Source: Youhaiella tibetensis
GTDB lineage: Bacteria; Pseudomonadota; Alphaproteobacteria; Rhizobiales; Devosiaceae
Length of the DNA stretch: 64,000 nt
Direction: 5' to 3'
Assembly: GCF_008000755.1 (NCBI RefSeq)
Contig: NZ_CP041690.1
Location: 1,861,260-1,925,259, forward strand
A program made the position numbers and the translations under genes. Under the pieces are notes generated by a model. The model was not told where the DNA came from, ran no database searches, and saw only the letters and a program-made list of their open reading frames with translations. This document shows positions 16,244-24,745 of this stretch, piece after piece (the stretch's first letter is position 1; each line of letters begins with the position of its first letter).

Positions 16244-17524
16244 TCAGAAGAACGTCAGCACGCCATCGATGACGTTGTAGGCGTCGTCCACCACCGGCAG
16301 GAACCGCCATTTGTCGAAGGCGGTGCAGGGGTGGGAGATGCCGGAGGCGATCATGTCGCCGACGCGCCAGTCGGTGGTGGGGCCGAGGCGGACATAGGCG
16401 TGCTGGTCGTTGGTGGCGAAGACCTCGGCCTCGCCCACGTCAAGGAAGCCGGTGCCGGGACGGTAGAGCTTGAAAGGCCTGGGCAGTCCGGCATCATAGG
16501 GCACGTCGCGCTTGCCGATGGTGAGGAAGGCGAGGCCCGGCTCGGGCACGGACTGCACATAGGACCAGGCTTCCAGCGCCGGCTTGAGCTCGCTCTTCCA
16601 GTGCCGCCGCGGGTCGGCGTTGGCGGCGTCCTGGGCGGCCTTGTAGGAACCGGAATCGTTGGTGACGTAGCACCCCGAGCGCAGCAGGACACGGACAGGG
16701 ATGTCGAGCGCCAGTGTCGAGAACTTGTCGGCGATGATGTCGAAATAGGAAGAGCCGCCGCCGCTGAGCACGAACTCTTCGAGACCGGCATAGTGCGCCC
16801 CGGGCAAGGCGCGCACGATGTCGAGGATGGTGTCGGCAAGCTCGGCGACCGGCTCTGTGCTCCTGTCGAGACCGGGCGCCACGCCCTCGAAGGTGGCGAC
16901 GCCGGCGAAGCGGAACTTGCCGGGATCGGCGGTGGCGATGGCCGCCGAAAGCGCCAGCGCCTCGGCGGGGTTGCGCACCCCGGTGCGGCCACCCTTGACG
17001 CCGATCTCGATCAGCAGGCGGATCGGATGGTCGAGCCGGATATCGGCGAGGTGCCGCGCCATGGTTTCCAGCTGCGCAACCGAATCCACAAAGCACAGGA
17101 AATCGAAGCCCGGATCGGCATTGATCTCGCGGGCGATGGCAAGGACGTTGGTGCGTCCGACCAGCTGGTTGGCGAGGATGATGCGCGGCACGCCATAGGC
17201 CCGCATCACCTGCACCTGGCTGGCGGTGGCGGCTGTGATGGCCCAGCCGCCATTGGCCAGTTGTTCGGCAAAGATCTGCGGCGCCATCGTCGTCTTGCCG
17301 TGGGGAGCGAGGGACAGATGGTTGGTCGACAGATACTGACCGAACACCGCCGCATTGTGATCGAGCGCCGAGCGCCTGATCACCATCAGCGGCAGCGGCA
17401 GGTCCTCCCGCAGGACGTTCCAGCCCTGGCGGGCGATGTCGGAAAGGGCGAAGGGCTCGGTGCCCCCCGGAATGCCCTTGGTGCGATCGTCGAGGATCGT
17501 CTGGCGGATGGATTCGATGTTCAC
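16244..17524 (-). CDS. D-threonine aldolase / D-serine dehydratase-like PLP enzyme (alanine-racemase fold)
   Basis: A 426-aa fold-type III PLP enzyme. The PLP Lys is Lys77 in HGKTTMAP. The C-terminal part contains ISHPCTAFDKW, whose His and Cys match the metal pair of D-serine dehydratases and D-threonine aldolases, and SGGGSSYFD for the phosphate cup. These enzymes cleave or deaminate D-beta-hydroxy-amino acids using PLP and a divalent metal. It is the last gene of a six-gene minus-strand operon; its ATG overlaps the aldolase stop. An amino-acid-like intermediate with a beta-hydroxyl is a plausible substrate. Confidence 0.85.
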   Translation of the reverse strand: MNIESIRQTILDDRTKGIPGGTEPFALSDIARQGWNVLREDLPLPLMVIRRSALDHNAAVFGQYLSTNHLSLAPHGKTTMAPQIFAEQLANGGWAITAATASQVQVMRAYGVPRIILANQLVGRTNVLAIAREINADPGFDFLCFVDSVAQLETMARHLADIRLDHPIRLLIEIGVKGGRTGVRNPAEALALSAAIATADPGKFRFAGVATFEGVAPGLDRSTEPVAELADTILDIVRALPGAHYAGLEEFVLSGGGSSYFDIIADKFSTLALDIPVRVLLRSGCYVTNDSGSYKAAQDAANADPRRHWKSELKPALEAWSYVQSVPEPGLAFLTIGKRDVPYDAGLPRPFKLYRPGTGFLDVGEAEVFATNDQHAYVRLGPTTDWRVGDMIASGISHPCTAFDKWRFLPVVDDAYNVIDGVLTFF

Positions 17525-18336
17525 CGGATGTCCTCGAAGGCTGCCATCAGGTCGTCTGCATATTGGGCGAGAGCGACGACGTCCGCGCCGACACTGAGGA
17601 AGTTATACCCCAGGTCGGCATAGTCCTTGATCTGCGCCTTGCCGCAGACGGTGGCGGCGATCTTGCCGTGCCTGCGGGCAACCTCGGCGACGCGCTGGCG
17701 CGCAGCCTTGACCTCGGGCGCCTGCAACTCGCCCGGCATGCCGAGCGCCACCGAGAAGTCACCGGGGCCGAAGAACAGGCAATCCACGCCGTCGAGTTCG
17801 GCGATGGCCTCCAGGTGGTCGAGGGCCTCCGGGTCCTCGATCTGGTGGCAGACGAAGCGTTCGGTGTTGGCGGTCTTGAGGTAATCGAGGAACGAGACGC
17901 GGGTGAACTGCGCGTCATTGTTGCCGCCATCGACGGCGCGGCGACCGAGGGGCGCGAACTTGGTCATGTCGCGCACGCGCCGGGCGTCATCGATGTTGAG
18001 CACATGCGGCACCATCAGGCCGGTGGCATCGGCCTCGAGCGGGCGCGCATAGTCGCTGTAACTGCCGCGCGGCACGCGGACCAGCGTGTCGACATCGTAG
18101 AGCTTGGCGGCGCGGATCTGGTTCTCGATCTGCTCGTGGGTGGCGCTGGTGTGCTCCATACACAGCCAGAGCGCATCCGGCTGCGCGGCGGCGAAGATCT
18201 CCGCGATCTTGGCGTCCGCTATGTTGAGCTTGAGCATGCGGGCGACGCGGCCCTCGCGCACGGCGCGCAGGACCCGGCTGGGGCGCATGCGGAAGGCGGA
18301 GGCGGGGACGGCGGAATATTGCTGCTTGTCGGTCAC
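17521..18336 (-). CDS. HpcH/HpaI-family aldolase
   Basis: A 271-aa class II pyruvate-dependent aldolase relative. Family features visible are MEHTS (with the catalytic His), VRVPRGSYSD (Arg), QIEDPEAL (metal Glu), FFGPGDFS (metal Asp) and the C-terminal GADVVAL. HpaI enzymes cleave 4-hydroxy-2-oxo acids to pyruvate or glyoxylate plus an aldehyde. The GTG at 18336 was chosen because it lies just past the SDR stop. An ATG at 18288 would remove part of the first helix. The gene follows the SDR by 22 bases in the operon. Confidence 0.85.
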   Translation of the reverse strand: MTDKQQYSAVPASAFRMRPSRVLRAVREGRVARMLKLNIADAKIAEIFAAAQPDALWLCMEHTSATHEQIENQIRAAKLYDVDTLVRVPRGSYSDYARPLEADATGLMVPHVLNIDDARRVRDMTKFAPLGRRAVDGGNNDAQFTRVSFLDYLKTANTERFVCHQIEDPEALDHLEAIAELDGVDCLFFGPGDFSVALGMPGELQAPEVKAARQRVAEVARRHGKIAATVCGKAQIKDYADLGYNFLSVGADVVALAQYADDLMAAFEDIR

Positions 18337-18358
18337 GATCTGTGCTCGCGAAAAGGGG

Positions 18359-19144
18359 TTACTTGGCGGTGTAGCCGCCATCGACCGGGATATTTGCCCC
18401 GGTGATGTAGGCGGAGGCATCGGAGGCCAGGAAGACGATGGCGCCCTTGAGGTCGGTATCGTTGGCCATGCGGCCGAGCTGGGTGCGGGCGCTGTAGGCC
18501 TTGACGAACGGCTCCGGCTGGCCGCTGAGGAAACCGCCCGGCGAGAGGCAGTTCACGCGCACATTGTCCGCGCCCAGTATGCTCGCGGCCCAGCGCGTGA
18601 AGTTGAGCATGCCGCCCTTTTCGTAGAAGTAGATCGGGGAGGGATCGACGTTCATGTCGGTGCCGGCGTAGTTCGCCATCTCGACCCCGACCATGCCCAT
18701 CATCGAGCCGATATTGATCACCGAGCCGGTCTTGTGCTGCCGCATGGTCTGGCCGAAGAGGTATGTGATCTTGAAGAGCGCAGAGGCGTTGACCCGCAGG
18801 CTCCTGTCGTATTCGGCAAGGTCGTGGCCCCAGCCGGATGTGGCCGAACGCGTCACCGCATTGTTGACGAGCACGTCGCAGCGGCCGTTCTCCTCGATGA
18901 TCTCCCGGTGCAGGGCCTCGATCGAGGCGTCCTCGGAAAGATCGAGCGACTTGGCGATCACCTGGTTGCCGCGGGCACACTCCTCCTCGGCCACCGCCTC
19001 CAGCTTGGAGCGGTCGCGGGCGGCGATATAGGTCCTGGCGCCCGCCTCGGCGAGCGCGGCCACGATCTGCCGTCCATAGAGCCCGGCGCCGCCGGTGACG
19101 AGGGCGGTTTTGCCCTTGAGCGAAAATGCATCCATGACCGTCAT
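18359..19144 (-). CDS. Short-chain dehydrogenase/reductase
   Basis: A 261-aa SDR with cofactor loop TGGAGLYG, VLVNNAV, INIGSMMG, a catalytic YFYEKGG (Tyr-x3-Lys) and PVDGGYTAK at the end. It probably acts on a polyol or amino-sugar hydroxyl. The frame is open upstream to 20137, but that part is an Arg-rich shadow. The ATG at 19144 overlaps the Gfo/Idh stop as ATGA; an ATG at 19135 is an alternative. It is one of three SDRs in this region, suggesting several redox steps at different carbons. Confidence 0.87.
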   Translation of the reverse strand: MTVMDAFSLKGKTALVTGGAGLYGRQIVAALAEAGARTYIAARDRSKLEAVAEEECARGNQVIAKSLDLSEDASIEALHREIIEENGRCDVLVNNAVTRSATSGWGHDLAEYDRSLRVNASALFKITYLFGQTMRQHKTGSVINIGSMMGMVGVEMANYAGTDMNVDPSPIYFYEKGGMLNFTRWAASILGADNVRVNCLSPGGFLSGQPEPFVKAYSARTQLGRMANDTDLKGAIVFLASDASAYITGANIPVDGGYTAK

Positions 19145-20121
19145 GCGGCCGACTCCAGTTCGGTGAGGAGGACTTTGCGGCCGCCCTGCCGGCGGCTTTC
19201 GATGCCGGCGATGACCAGCTGCATCAGCTCGCGCGTCTCGGCCCAGGGCACGGGCGCCTGGCCGGTGCGAAGATAGGAGATGAAGGATTCGAGCTGCGTC
19301 TTGAACGAGTAGTAATTGTCGAAGAACTTGATCTGCGCGCTGGCCTTGCTCCCGGCCAGCGTCATCAGCCCGAAGCCGCCATAGAGGTCCGAGATCACCG
19401 AGAGCACGACATTTGTGCCCGACTTGTGGTTGAGGTGGACGATGTTGGAGCCCGGCTCGCCGATGGTCTGCACCGAGAGGAAGCCGGGCCCGAGGATCGG
19501 GTACATGGCTTCGAGCGCATGGATGCCGTAGGCCTCCCAGCTCTTGGCCATGGTGACGGTGAGGAGGCGCAGGTCGCCGAATTCGTAGGTCGAGCCGTGA
19601 TAGGGCTGGAATTCCTTGCAGAAGCGCATGGCCGACGACGAGATGATCGGTTTGCCCTCCGCGATCCAGCGATCGAAGGTGGCCAGGTCCTCGCGGCCGA
19701 TGCAGAGCGGCTTGTCCACGAAGATCGGAATGCCTGCCTCCACGAACGGCCGGCAGCGCTCGACATGCTCCTCGCCCTTGTCGGTAGCCACGAAGACGGC
19801 GTCGACATGACCGATGACGTCCTCGGGACGCGCGACGACATTCTCGATGCCCGCCACCTGCGCCACCATCGGCGCTTCCTCGGGCTTGTCGGTCCACACA
19901 TGGGTGACCTCGGCGCCGGGAATGCCGAGCGTCGAGACCGGCTGCTTGCCGATATAGTCGCGGATGGCCGGGTAGGGGCAGCGCGACAGGGCGTCGGCGT
20001 CGTAGCGCCCGTTGATGATGATGCTCCAGGAATAGGGATGGCCATTGCCCTCCACCATTCCCAGCATGGCAAGGCGCAGCGGCTTGTCGCCGAAGGGTTT
20101 GAGGCTCATCGCGGTCACCAT
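19141..20121 (-). CDS. Gfo/Idh/MocA-family oxidoreductase
   Basis: A 326-aa NAD(P)-dependent sugar or inositol dehydrogenase relative. The Rossmann loop is unusual (LGMVEGNGHP), followed by AVFVATDKGEEHV and the family EKP-like segment FVDKPL, in which the Lys is kept. The C-terminal half is the usual beta-sheet dimer domain. The replaced GxGxxG loop is compatible with altered cofactor handling. The ATG at 20121 overlaps the upstream SDR stop by seven bases; an ATG at 20109 is possible. It is part of the six-gene operon. Confidence 0.85.
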   Translation of the reverse strand: MVTAMSLKPFGDKPLRLAMLGMVEGNGHPYSWSIIINGRYDADALSRCPYPAIRDYIGKQPVSTLGIPGAEVTHVWTDKPEEAPMVAQVAGIENVVARPEDVIGHVDAVFVATDKGEEHVERCRPFVEAGIPIFVDKPLCIGREDLATFDRWIAEGKPIISSSAMRFCKEFQPYHGSTYEFGDLRLLTVTMAKSWEAYGIHALEAMYPILGPGFLSVQTIGEPGSNIVHLNHKSGTNVVLSVISDLYGGFGLMTLAGSKASAQIKFFDNYYSFKTQLESFISYLRTGQAPVPWAETRELMQLVIAGIESRRQGGRKVLLTELESAA

Positions 20122-20885
20122 GCCGTCCAGCCGCCATCGACAGGCAGGACCTGGCCGGTGACGTAGCTGGCGGCTTCAGAGAGAAGGAACATCGTGGGCC
20201 CGGCGGTCTCCGCCTGCCGGCCGATGCGGCCGAGCATCGTGGAGGCGGCGAGCGTCTCGGTGAAGGCCGGCGCGTCGGCGACGGTCTTGTCGTGCGGGAA
20301 GGGGCCGGGGGCTACAGCGTTGACGCGGATGCCGCGCGGGCCGAAATGGCTGGCCATGTAACGCACAATCTGCACGAGGCCGGCCTTGCCCGCGCCGTAC
20401 TCGATGGGGTTGGGCGCCATCGGGTGCGGGTAATTGGCCGGCTTGGGCGCCACCAGGCCGTACATCGAGGCGAACATCACCATGGCACCGCCATCGGGCA
20501 TGTGCCGCGCCGCTTCCCGCGCGAGGATGAAGGAGCCGGTGAGGTTGAGCCTGTTGGCGCGGTCGAAATCGGCGGCCGTCAGGTCGTCGAACCGCTTTCC
20601 GGTCGAGCCGAACGTGGCGTTGACGACACCCCAGAGCGGACCGCGCTCGGCGCAGGCCTGCACGCAGCGCAGGGTCGAGATTTCGTCTCCAATGTCGATC
20701 GGATGGCTCCAGACATCGGCGCCGGTCGCGGAGGAGATTTCCGCCACCGCCTGCTCCATGCGCTGGGCGTTGATGTCGGCTATGCAGACCCGCGCGCCCG
20801 AACGCGCCGCCAGTTCGCAGATCGGCGCGCCGAGATAGCCGGCGCCCCCGGCCACCAGGATAGTCTTGTCCTTGAGATCGAACAT
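20115..20885 (-). CDS. Short-chain dehydrogenase/reductase
   Basis: A 256-aa SDR. It has the cofactor loop AGGAGYLG, VNATFG at the NNAG position, MFASMYG with the Ser, EYGAGKAG with the Tyr-Lys pair, and PVDGGWTAW at the C-terminus. AGGTAAG precedes the ATG at 20885. The open frame upstream to 21659 is a shadow of the next gene. The protein is close in layout to the SDR at 18359 but not identical, so probably a distinct substrate position. Confidence 0.87.
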   Translation of the reverse strand: MFDLKDKTILVAGGAGYLGAPICELAARSGARVCIADINAQRMEQAVAEISSATGADVWSHPIDIGDEISTLRCVQACAERGPLWGVVNATFGSTGKRFDDLTAADFDRANRLNLTGSFILAREAARHMPDGGAMVMFASMYGLVAPKPANYPHPMAPNPIEYGAGKAGLVQIVRYMASHFGPRGIRVNAVAPGPFPHDKTVADAPAFTETLAASTMLGRIGRQAETAGPTMFLLSEAASYVTGQVLPVDGGWTAW

Positions 20886-20890
20886 GGGTC

Positions 20891-21898
20891 TTACCTCGCG
20901 ATCGCAACGATGCGCTTTTCCAGCCAGGATTCCTTGGCCGCCAGCGCGATGAGAAGGTTGAGCCGCGCGTCTTCGAGCGTGGCGAGATCGCACGGCTTGC
21001 CCTCGAGGGCGTCGAGCAGGGCATTGGCCTGCATGGCGAACCGTTCCTGGTGCGCCTCGACCGGCACCAGTCCGGCCATGAAATCGTGCTCCTCGGACCA
21101 CTTTCCGCTGTCGTCGTCGGTGAACCTGAGCACCGAATGATCGATCAGGAGGTTGCCGTCGGTGCCGATGAACTCGAAGGTTGCCGCGTTGCGCTTCTGG
21201 AACTGGTTGATGGTGACGTTGGCCATCGCGCCGCTCTCGAAGCGGATGGTGACCAGGCAGGTGTCTTCCGTGTCGGTGCCTTCGAGCACCATGCGGTCGT
21301 ACATGCAGGTCACGTCGGTCGGCCGCCCCATCAGCCAGATCAGGAGGTCGAAGAGGTGGCTCGCCGCATCGAGGATGGCGCCGCCGCCCATCTCCGGGCG
21401 GGCATAATAGGTGCGCTGGAAGTCCGGACGGTATTTCGGGAATTCCTGCGAGGTATTGAGATAGGCGAGCTTGAGCACGCCGATCTTGCCGCCAGCGATC
21501 TGGTCGTGAAGCGTGCGGAACTCGTTGGCGACGCGGCGGATATAGCCGACTCGGGCAAACAGGCCCTTTTCTTCGACCAGCGCGCAGACCTCGTCCACGC
21601 CTTCCATGGTCACCGATAGCGGCTTCTCCACGAGGAACGGCAGGTCGGCCTCGGCGCAAACCCGCATGATGGCCACATGCGTATGCGCGGGTGAGCAGAT
21701 CACTGCCAGATCGAAGCTCGACAGGTCCGCGTCATTGAGGCGGTCGTAGGATTCGGTGATACCGAACTCGTCGCTGACGCCCTGTCGGCGGCCTGCATCC
21801 GGCTCGATGATGGCGAGCGCCGCGCGTCCCGTCTTGAGGAATCCCTTGATGTGTCGACGGCCGATCCCTCCCGAGCCGACGATCAGAACCCTGCGCAT
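20891..21898 (-). CDS. Gfo/Idh/MocA-family oxidoreductase
   Basis: A 335-aa oxidoreductase with a classical Rossmann motif (VGSGGIGRRH) and the conserved VEKPLS segment carrying the catalytic Lys. GGGAILDAASHLFDLLIW holds the family's Asp and His. It probably oxidises a hydroxyl of a sugar or cyclitol with NAD(P). GAGGGAAG precedes the ATG at 21898; a longer start at 21964 would cross the operator region. It is the first gene of the minus-strand operon controlled from 21968-21986. Confidence 0.88.
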   Translation of the reverse strand: MRRVLIVGSGGIGRRHIKGFLKTGRAALAIIEPDAGRRQGVSDEFGITESYDRLNDADLSSFDLAVICSPAHTHVAIMRVCAEADLPFLVEKPLSVTMEGVDEVCALVEEKGLFARVGYIRRVANEFRTLHDQIAGGKIGVLKLAYLNTSQEFPKYRPDFQRTYYARPEMGGGAILDAASHLFDLLIWLMGRPTDVTCMYDRMVLEGTDTEDTCLVTIRFESGAMANVTINQFQKRNAATFEFIGTDGNLLIDHSVLRFTDDDSGKWSEEHDFMAGLVPVEAHQERFAMQANALLDALEGKPCDLATLEDARLNLLIALAAKESWLEKRIVAIAR

Positions 21899-21967
21899 GC
21901 ACTTCCCTCGCAATCCACGCCGTGCAGCCCAAGGTGGTTTACCGATTGCTGCTTGACTCGGCAAAAG

Positions 21968-21986
21968 AACATGTTGTTATGTTAAT
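21968..21986. promoter_or_regulatory. Operator copy 2: AACAT-N6-ATGTT before the Gfo/Idh operon
   Basis: AACAT-GTTGTT-ATGTT is a perfect inverted repeat of 5-bp arms about 70 bases upstream of the first gene. The stretch 21970-21986 matches 13419-13435 at 13 of 17 positions. It would place the 16.2-21.9 kb operon and the 11.3-15.6 kb divergent operons under one regulator. Confidence 0.6.
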
Positions 21987-22136
21987 GATATAGCTTGCGG
22001 TGTCAACGACGGTTCAGCGTCTCAGGTCTGGGTTAGGGGGTTACGGAATAACGCTGACAAAACAATGCATTGATAAGATCTTGCGACGACCTTTCGGCGC
22101 AATTCATCCAAGGACACTCTGGCGCGATACGCTTTG

Positions 22137-22180
22137 TTTGTCGACCGATATACGCAGTATGGTCGACCAAAATTCGACAA
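22137..22180. promoter_or_regulatory. Tandem GTCGAC-type operator upstream of FadR-like gene
   Basis: Within 44 bases there are TTGTCGACC (22138-22146), a perfect palindrome TGGTCGACCA (22160-22169) and a half-site TTCGACAA (22173-22180). FadR-subfamily GntR proteins commonly bind TGGT-N-ACCA or TTGT-N-ACAA type palindromes. The site is 64 bases before the regulator's GTG, so autoregulation is likely. Apart from this and the operator at 21968, I see nothing else in the 345-base gap. Confidence 0.55.
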
Positions 22181-22243
22181 CTAGACACCAAAATGAATAT
22201 GTGGTTGCGTGAAAGGCGTGGGGAAACATCATGAGGGCTATCG

Positions 22244-22960
22244 GTGACGACAGTTCTGACCGCGTCAGATATCGCGAAGGCATTGGCCGCCGACGTTCAC
22301 GAGGGGGAGTTGAGGGCAGGGGACATGTTCCAGTCGGAACGTGAGCTCTGCATGCGGTTCGGCGTGGGGCGAACCGTGGTTCGCGAGGCCATGACCATCC
22401 TGCAGGGGATGAAACTAGTCGATCACTCCAAGGGCAAGCGCCCGCGGGTGGTGTCGCCGACACTGACTCAGGTCATGGATTCCGCCAGCGAGGCGGCGCA
22501 GTTCTTCTTCCTCGATAATGAAGGCAAAGCGCACCTGGAGCAGGCCCGCCTGTTCCTGGAAACCAGCATGGTTCGCTATGCGGTGGTGCACGCCACCAAC
22601 GCGCAGATCGCCAAGATGGTGAGTGCCATAGAGGAGGCGGATGCGGTGCTGGCCGACGGTGAGGCCTTCCGCGACGCGGATTCGCGCTTCCATCGCGCCC
22701 TGACCGAAGTGCCCGGCAATCCGATCTTCGTGGCTCTGCACGACACGTTCGTCGAGCGCCTGATGAAGAACCGTCCGGTCAAGGATGACGTGGAGTCGCA
22801 CAACCGGCGCTCCAACAACGAACACAAGGAGGTCGTGTCGGCGATCCTGAGCAAGGACAGCGACAAGGCCGTCGAAGTCATGACCCGTCACCTGACGCGC
22901 AACTACGGCGTCTATTTCCAGCAGGCGCTGGGTCGGGTCGGCGCACTCAAGGCGAACTGA
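22244..22960 (+). CDS. GntR/FadR-subfamily transcriptional regulator
   Basis: A 238-aa regulator. An N-terminal winged helix (QSERELCMRFGVGRTVVREA) is followed by an alpha-helical FCD ligand domain with metal-site residues in DADSRFHRAL and the final MTRHL. FadR/UxuR-type proteins sense organic acids or sugar acids. The start is a GTG at 22244 with GAGGG six bases upstream. It stands 143 bases before the binding-protein gene and in the same direction, so it probably controls the importer and lyase operon. Confidence 0.9.
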   Translation: MTTVLTASDIAKALAADVHEGELRAGDMFQSERELCMRFGVGRTVVREAMTILQGMKLVDHSKGKRPRVVSPTLTQVMDSASEAAQFFFLDNEGKAHLEQARLFLETSMVRYAVVHATNAQIAKMVSAIEEADAVLADGEAFRDADSRFHRALTEVPGNPIFVALHDTFVERLMKNRPVKDDVESHNRRSNNEHKEVVSAILSKDSDKAVEVMTRHLTRNYGVYFQQALGRVGALKAN

Positions 22961-23103
22961 GACAGAAAGGGGCAGGGCAGCAAGCACAAGGAGGGCCACA
23001 TGGGCGGCGCGCAGGGAAGCGGCCGTCACTCCGCCGGTGCCGAGGGGCAGGACGCGGGGTCGCCCGATCAAGACACGTCAAACAGACTACAAAGGGATAG
23101 GGA

Positions 23104-24726
23104 ATGAAGAAGAAGATTCTTGCGGCGGCAGCCGCAATCCTGTTGCAGACCGCATCCATCATGCCGGTTCTTGCGCAGGCAACCAACAGCAACCCGCTGT
23201 CCGACGTACGCGTGCGTCAGGCCATCGCCTACGCCATCGACATGGACACGATCGTCGACACGCTGCTCGAGGGCAAGGCCATTGCCGCCGTCGGCCTGCT
23301 GCCGAACGGCCCCTACAAGCCGAACGATCTGAACCCCTATAAATACGATCCGGAAAAGGCCAAGGAGCTTCTCAAGGAAGCCGGCTGGGATTCCAACCGT
23401 GAACTCGACCTCGTCTATTACTACAAGGACCAGGTTACCGCTGACATGATGGCCGCCTTCCAGGCGTACCTCGCCGATGTCGGCATCAAGATGAACTATC
23501 GCCTGCTCGAAGGCGACGTGCCGGCCCAGCTGAGCACCGTACCCAAGGACCCCGTGAACGGCCCGTCGGCCGTCAAGTGGGACCTGGCCTATGGCGCGCT
23601 CGCCGCCCTGGCTCTCCAGGAATACTACAACCGCTACGAGACCGGTAAGTCCGCCTACCTCCCGGGCACCCCGGAGATGGATAAGCTGATCGTCGACATC
23701 AATGCGAGCGCCGATCCGGCCGTGCAGATGCCGGCGTTCCACGCCATCGAGAAGTTCGAGAACGAACGCGTCGATCTCGTGCCGCTCTACTACCAGCAGC
23801 TCTTCATCTACCAGAGCGACCGCGTGGATCGGAATGGCGGCGCCTACGGCAACGAGCAGTACAGCTACGACTGGGGCATCACCAACTGGACGGTGAAGCC
23901 CGACGCCGAAGGCAAGAAGACGCTCTACACCAATACCGGCCCGGCCCAGTTCTTCGAGCAGCCCTGGCTGAACCTTGGCAAGTTCATCCATAACAAGATC
24001 GTCTTCGACAAGCTGATCTCCGCCGACGGCAACCTGACCCCGAAGGCCGGCCAGCTCGCCGAGACCTACAACGTGAGCGAGGACGGCAAGACCGTCTCCT
24101 TCACGCTGCGCGACGGCATCACCTGGCATGACGGCGAGCCGATCACGGTCAACGACGTGGCCTGGAGCATCGAGACTGCGGTAAAGATCCCCAACATCCA
24201 CCCGGTGGTGTCGGCGACGTTCCTGGCCATCGAGGGCGCCAAGGACTTCGTCGACGGCAAGGCCCAGCACATCTCGGGCATAAAGGCCGACGGCAAGACC
24301 ATCACGCTCAGCTTCGCCAAGGCCGACCCGAACGTGCTGCTGACCTTCAGCCAGTTCGCGCCGCTCCCGGCCAAGTACTTCGAAGGCGTCGACCCGCTGC
24401 AGATCCAGCAGTCGCAGTTCTGGCAGAAGCCGATCGGCTCCGGCCCGTTCAAGGTAGAGGAAGTCAAGATGAACGACTTCGTGACCTTCGTTCCCTACGA
24501 CAAGTATTACGGCGGCGTCGCCCAGATCGACCAGATCGTGGCTCTCCCGAGCGACGACAACGATCCGAACCTGGTCAAGAACGCCTCCGCCCACCGCCTC
24601 GACTTCGGCTACACCAAGAATACCGGTGACGTGGCCGCCCTCGAAGGCATGGACTTCATGAAGGTAACGCCTGCGGACATCCCCTATACCCGCATGCTCT
24701 GGATCAACCAGTACCCGAAGGAATAG
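23104..24726 (+). CDS. Peptide/nickel-type (family 5) ABC binding protein with circularly permuted domain order
   Basis: A 540-aa secreted binding protein: signal peptide 1-26 (MKKKILAAAAAILLQ...VLAQA), GGGATAGG-like ribosome-binding site. Motif order is abnormal. PLSDVRVRQAIAYAID (residues 31-46) and YDPEKAKELLKEAGW (81-95), which in DppA/OppA lie in the C-terminal half, come first. The family's N-terminal half follows: TLYTNTGPAQFF (from about 272), VSFTLRDGITWHDGEP (about 330), GSGPFKVEE (about 444), ending at MLWINQYPKE where the canonical protein would continue into PLSDVRVRQA. All parts of the fold seem present in rotated order, joined by a short KPDAEGKK linker. Likely periplasmic receptor for DppBCDF-like proteins downstream. 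Confidence 0.88.
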   Translation: MKKKILAAAAAILLQTASIMPVLAQATNSNPLSDVRVRQAIAYAIDMDTIVDTLLEGKAIAAVGLLPNGPYKPNDLNPYKYDPEKAKELLKEAGWDSNRELDLVYYYKDQVTADMMAAFQAYLADVGIKMNYRLLEGDVPAQLSTVPKDPVNGPSAVKWDLAYGALAALALQEYYNRYETGKSAYLPGTPEMDKLIVDINASADPAVQMPAFHAIEKFENERVDLVPLYYQQLFIYQSDRVDRNGGAYGNEQYSYDWGITNWTVKPDAEGKKTLYTNTGPAQFFEQPWLNLGKFIHNKIVFDKLISADGNLTPKAGQLAETYNVSEDGKTVSFTLRDGITWHDGEPITVNDVAWSIETAVKIPNIHPVVSATFLAIEGAKDFVDGKAQHISGIKADGKTITLSFAKADPNVLLTFSQFAPLPAKYFEGVDPLQIQQSQFWQKPIGSGPFKVEEVKMNDFVTFVPYDKYYGGVAQIDQIVALPSDDNDPNLVKNASAHRLDFGYTKNTGDVAALEGMDFMKVTPADIPYTRMLWINQYPKE

Positions 24727-24745
24727 CCGGCTCCTGACCCCGGCC

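Noticed and set aside
15788-16280. Several overlapping ORFs of about 110-156 aa in the repeat region
   Set aside because: They follow palindromic, Pro/Arg-rich repeat sequence in every frame and have no family resemblance.
16226-17623. 465-aa plus-strand frame opposite the PLP enzyme
   Set aside because: Shadow of the fold-type III PLP gene; no recognisable domain and no ribosome-binding site.
18359-20137. 592-aa frame that looks like a fusion ending in an SDR
   Set aside because: The N-terminal half is a shadow of the Gfo/Idh gene; the real SDR starts at 19144 in ATGA overlap.
20115-21659. 514-aa frame ending in an SDR
   Set aside because: Upstream half lacks domain character and overlaps the Gfo/Idh gene; SDR start at 20885 has AGGTAAG.
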